Shown: positions 61,570-64,000 of the stretch, piece by piece
Position numbering within the stretch: position 1 is the first letter of the stretch
How the letters are laid out: every line of letters begins with the position of its first letter
NCBI GenBank assembly: GCA_046348855.1
Contig: JAXMDK010000004.1
Location: 115,047 to 179,046 of the forward strand
Source of the DNA: TMP-24 sp046348855
GTDB taxonomy: Bacteria > Pseudomonadota > Alphaproteobacteria > Rhodobacterales > Rhodobacteraceae
Reading direction: 5' to 3'
DNA length: 64,000 nucleotides
Translations under genes and position numbers: made by a program
The notes under the pieces: model-generated
What the model was told of the DNA's origin: nothing
The model's database searches: none
The model's input: the letters and a program-made list of their open reading frames with translations, nothing else

Positions 61570-62820
61570 TCAGCCGCCGGCGCCCGCTGCGCCGGCGGTG
61601 GCGCTGCGGAACCAGGCAACGATCCGGTCGCGCTCCTGCGGTTCGATGAACGAGACGTTGGCGGGTGGCATGGCCTGGGTCAGGCCGGCCTGGATATAGA
61701 TGCGCGGCGCGGCGGCGGCGATCTCCTCGGGCGTTTCCAGAAGCACCCCCTTCGGCGCCCAGTGGATGCCGTCGAACGAGGGCTCCTTCGCGTGGCACAT
61801 CGAACAGCGGCCCTGCACGATCTGGGTCACGTCCTCGAAGCCGGGGGCGGCGGCGAACTTCTGCGCCTCGGGCGGGGGGGGCAGGGCGCTTTGCCCCTCG
61901 GGCGCCTCGGTGCGCGGCACGGTCGACAGCCAGGCGGCGATCAGGAACAGGAGTGCGGTCACCAGCCAGGTCCAGTGCGGGTTGCCGGTGCGGCCGTGGC
62001 GGCTGTTGAACCAGTGGCGGATGGTAACGCCCATCAGGAACACCAGGCAGGCGATGATCCAGTTGTATTGCGTGGCGAAGGCCAAGGGATAATGGTTCGA
62101 CAGCATCATGAACAGGACCGGCAGCGTCAGGTAGTTGTTGTGGGTCGACCGCTGCTTGGCGATCTTGCCGTATTTGGCGTCCGGCGTGCGTCCGGCGATC
62201 AGGTCGGCGACCACGATCTTCTGGTTGGGAATGATCACCATGAAGACGTTCGCCGACATGATGGTGGCGGTGAAGGCCCCCAGATGCAGCAGCGCCGCCC
62301 GCCCCGAAAAGACATGGGTGTAGAAATAGGCCATGCCCACCAGGATCACATAGAGGCCGATCATCAGGCGGGTGTTGTCGTCGCCGAAGCGCGACTTGCA
62401 GATCAGGTCATAGGCGATCCAGCCAAAGGCCAGAGAGCCGAGCGAAATGGCGATGGCCTGCCAGGGGGCTAGGTCCAGAACCTGCGGGTCGACCAGGAAC
62501 AGCCCCGCGCCCAGGTAGTAGACCAGGAACAGCATGGCGAACCCCGACAGCCAGGTCGCGTAGCTTTCCCACTTGAACCAGACTAGGTCGCCGGGCATCC
62601 GGTCGGGTGCCACCAGGTATTTCTGGATATGGTAGAAGCCGCCGCCGTGGACCTGCCATTCCTCGCCGTCGGCGCCCGAGGCAAGGTTGCGGTCGCGGTG
62701 CAGCCCGAGGTCGAGCGCGACGAAATAGAAGGACGATCCGATCCAGGCGATGCCCGTTATCACATGCAGCCAGCGGACCGCCAGTTGCAGCCAGTCGCCG
62801 AGAATGTAGAAATCCTGCAT
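61570..62820 (-). CDS. puuD: urate oxidase PuuD-type (membrane urate hydroxylase with cytochrome c tail)
   Basis: 416 residues. About eight transmembrane helices (DWLQLAVRWLHVITGIAWIGSSFYFVALDLGL at the start) with the PuuD signature GGGFYHIQKYLVAPDRMPGDLVWFKWESYATWLSGF, then a C-terminal class I cytochrome c: heme site CSMCH (339-343) and probable distal Met384 in AMPPAN. Oxidises urate to 5-hydroxyisourate, passing electrons to its heme. The partner enzymes of urate breakdown are not in the window. Divergent from a LysR gene. Confidence 0.92.
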   Translation of the reverse strand: MQDFYILGDWLQLAVRWLHVITGIAWIGSSFYFVALDLGLHRDRNLASGADGEEWQVHGGGFYHIQKYLVAPDRMPGDLVWFKWESYATWLSGFAMLFLVYYLGAGLFLVDPQVLDLAPWQAIAISLGSLAFGWIAYDLICKSRFGDDNTRLMIGLYVILVGMAYFYTHVFSGRAALLHLGAFTATIMSANVFMVIIPNQKIVVADLIAGRTPDAKYGKIAKQRSTHNNYLTLPVLFMMLSNHYPLAFATQYNWIIACLVFLMGVTIRHWFNSRHGRTGNPHWTWLVTALLFLIAAWLSTVPRTEAPEGQSALPPPPEAQKFAAAPGFEDVTQIVQGRCSMCHAKEPSFDGIHWAPKGVLLETPEEIAAAAPRIYIQAGLTQAMPPANVSFIEPQERDRIVAWFRSATAGAAGAGG

Positions 62821-62967
62821 GCCCTGGCCCTCCCTGAGCTTCCTGTTTGTCAGGACCCTATACCCGCGGCCATCTTCCTGATAATTCTTTTAATGGCTGA
62901 TGACTTTCAAAGATAATCGAAGAATGTCGAAGTGACGGCCGGTGGTCGCGGTCGGGGGAGGGCGGCG
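62821..62967. promoter_or_regulatory. puuD / LysR divergent promoter region
   Basis: 147 bases, unusually AT-rich in its middle (62879-62930) for this genome. It contains a CTTTCAAAG palindrome near 62905 and flanking ATTCTT ... AAGAAT arms (about 62884-62927), which fits a LysR operator between divergent genes. Exact -35/-10 boxes cannot be assigned with confidence. Confidence 0.45.
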
Positions 62968-63915
62968 ATGTCCTATGTGAACAATCTCAAGATGTTCGTG
63001 CGGGTGCTTGAACTGGGGTCGATGTCGGCCGCCGCCCGCGACCAGCGCACCTCGCCGGCCGTCGCTTCGGCGCGGGTGGCCGAACTGGAAAAGCATCTGG
63101 GCATCCGGCTCTTCAACCGCACGACGCGGCGGCTGCAGCCGACCGAGAACGGGCGGCTTTTCTATGAAGGCGCGCGCAAGGTGCTGGAGGCGATCGACGA
63201 TGCCGAGGCGGCGGTCATGGCCTCGACGCTGAACCTGCGCGGCTCGATCTTCGTGGCCGCGCCGCTCGGGGTCGGGCGGCGGTTCATCGCCCCGCATGTG
63301 CCGTCCTTCAAGGACGATTATCCGCAGATCGACGTGCGCCTGCGCCTGTCGGACCGCAAGATCGACGTGGTGGGCGAAGGGCTGGACATGGCCTTCCACA
63401 TGGGGCCGCTGGACGACAGCACCCTGAAGCTGCGGGTGGTGGCCGACTGCGCCCGCATCCTCTGCGCCGCCCCCACCTATGTTGCCCGGCGCGGCGATCC
63501 GGCCGACGGCGAGGCGCTGCTGCGCGACCGGCACGACTGCCTGAACCTGCGCTTTCCCGGCGCGCGCGAATTCCAGTGGACGCTGCTGACCGCCGACGGC
63601 CCCCGCCGCTACGAGGTCGCGGGCCCGTTCGAGACCGACGACGGCGACGTGCTGACCACCTGGGCGCTGGACGGCCGCGGGATCATCCTCAAGCCGATCT
63701 TCGAGATCGCCGACCACCTGAAGTCCGGCGCGCTGGTGCCGGTGGCGCGGGCGACGCCACCCCTGCCGGTGCAACTGTCCTGCCTGACCCAGCACCGCCG
63801 GCTGCGCGACCCCAAGATCCGCACCTTCACCGACTTCATCATCGCCCGCTGCCGGTCGGACCTGATGCGTGCGACCGAGGGGCTGGACCAAGGCTTCGAA
63901 GCCATCCGGGCGTGA
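62968..63915 (+). CDS. LysR-family transcriptional regulator next to puuD
   Basis: 315 residues from MSYVNNLKMFVRVLELGSMS (GGGGAGG upstream). Winged helix 1-60 (AAARDQRTSPAVASARVAELEKHLGIRLFNRTTRRLQPTENG) and the CrgA/PP2551-like effector domain (FVAAPLGVGRRFIAPHVPSF). Likely regulates puuD by position; effector unknown. Confidence 0.92.
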   Translation: MSYVNNLKMFVRVLELGSMSAAARDQRTSPAVASARVAELEKHLGIRLFNRTTRRLQPTENGRLFYEGARKVLEAIDDAEAAVMASTLNLRGSIFVAAPLGVGRRFIAPHVPSFKDDYPQIDVRLRLSDRKIDVVGEGLDMAFHMGPLDDSTLKLRVVADCARILCAAPTYVARRGDPADGEALLRDRHDCLNLRFPGAREFQWTLLTADGPRRYEVAGPFETDDGDVLTTWALDGRGIILKPIFEIADHLKSGALVPVARATPPLPVQLSCLTQHRRLRDPKIRTFTDFIIARCRSDLMRATEGLDQGFEAIRA

Positions 63916-64000
63916 AGCTGCCGGCCGGCGGCGATGGCAGGGCAGCCGGGCGAAGCCACAACATCCCTTGCGCATCCCCGGTTTCGATCCGCGCCCCCGG

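Noticed and set aside
63960..64000. GGTTTCGATCC near the right edge resembling a tRNA T-arm
   Set aside because: No matching acceptor, D or anticodon arms can be folded from the flanking sequence available.

Overview
The window looks like a chromosomal segment from an alphaproteobacterium of the Rhodobacteraceae (Paracoccus/Rhodobacter-like). The evidence is the very high GC content by eye, with G/C in nearly every third codon position, and family-typical gene order: nfu-tsaB-rimI, glnD-murJ with trpS nearby, lysC close to ptsP, and a complete five-step hut cluster. There are no rRNA, tRNA, IS, phage or CRISPR signals. The window appears to be core chromosome with a few accessory islands. || Layout. 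1-2.1 kb: end of a BMP-type (nucleoside/purine-like) ABC importer operon with a RutR-like palindrome upstream. 2.1-4.2 kb: rimI, tsaB, nfu and a universal stress protein. 4.3-7.5 kb: a large RTX protein with an N-terminal beta-propeller and 51 in-phase nonapeptides. 7.6-11.2 kb: VOC dioxygenase, trpS, a small secreted protein, a rhomboid-fold protein lacking its catalytic residues, and a GFA protein. 11.2-21.6 kb: murJ, glnD, an LpoA-like lipoprotein, rsmI, yraN, gshB, a 657-bp gene-free stretch of decayed repeats, and comM. 21.6-31.5 kb: a GST with a YHS/TRASH-like tail, coaBC-dut-moeB (MoeB with a membrane anchor), an amino-acid importer without its ATPase, an M3 peptidase, an amine oxidase-type FAD enzyme and a GH25 lysozyme lipoprotein. 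31.6-46 kb: dimethylglycine/sarcosine dehydrogenase, D-2-hydroxyacid dehydrogenase, CDF exporter, OsmC, flavin reductase, YghU-type GST, ptsP, lysC and Nudix hydrolase. 46.1-47.4 kb: Kdo transferase (waaA) interrupted by two compensating frameshifts. 49-59.7 kb: the histidine-utilisation region. 59.7-64 kb: two divergent LysR pairs, one with a phytanoyl-CoA dioxygenase-family gene and one with the urate oxidase puuD. || How genes work together. The hut region encodes every enzyme from histidine to glutamate by the deiminase/deformylase route: HutH, HutU, HutI, HutF, HutG, plus HutD and the GntR repressor HutC. A 14-bp perfect palindrome between hutI and hutF and a related sequence between hutD and hutC are the likely HutC operators. 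|| The most interesting observation is that a CaiB-type CoA-transferase and an acyl-CoA dehydrogenase are built into the middle of the hut operon, between hutG and hutU, with overlapping start/stop codons. Histidine breakdown needs no CoA chemistry. The pair matches the carnitine CaiB/CaiA logic, which suggests a CoA-dependent feeder step that oxidises imidazolepropionate to urocanate for HutU. This is inference, but it can be tested. || Secondary items are a recurring intergenic composite (GC hairpin plus an ATATTT box), the pseudo-rhomboid, the interrupted waaA and the RTX architecture. All statements come from reading the sequence; no database search was possible.
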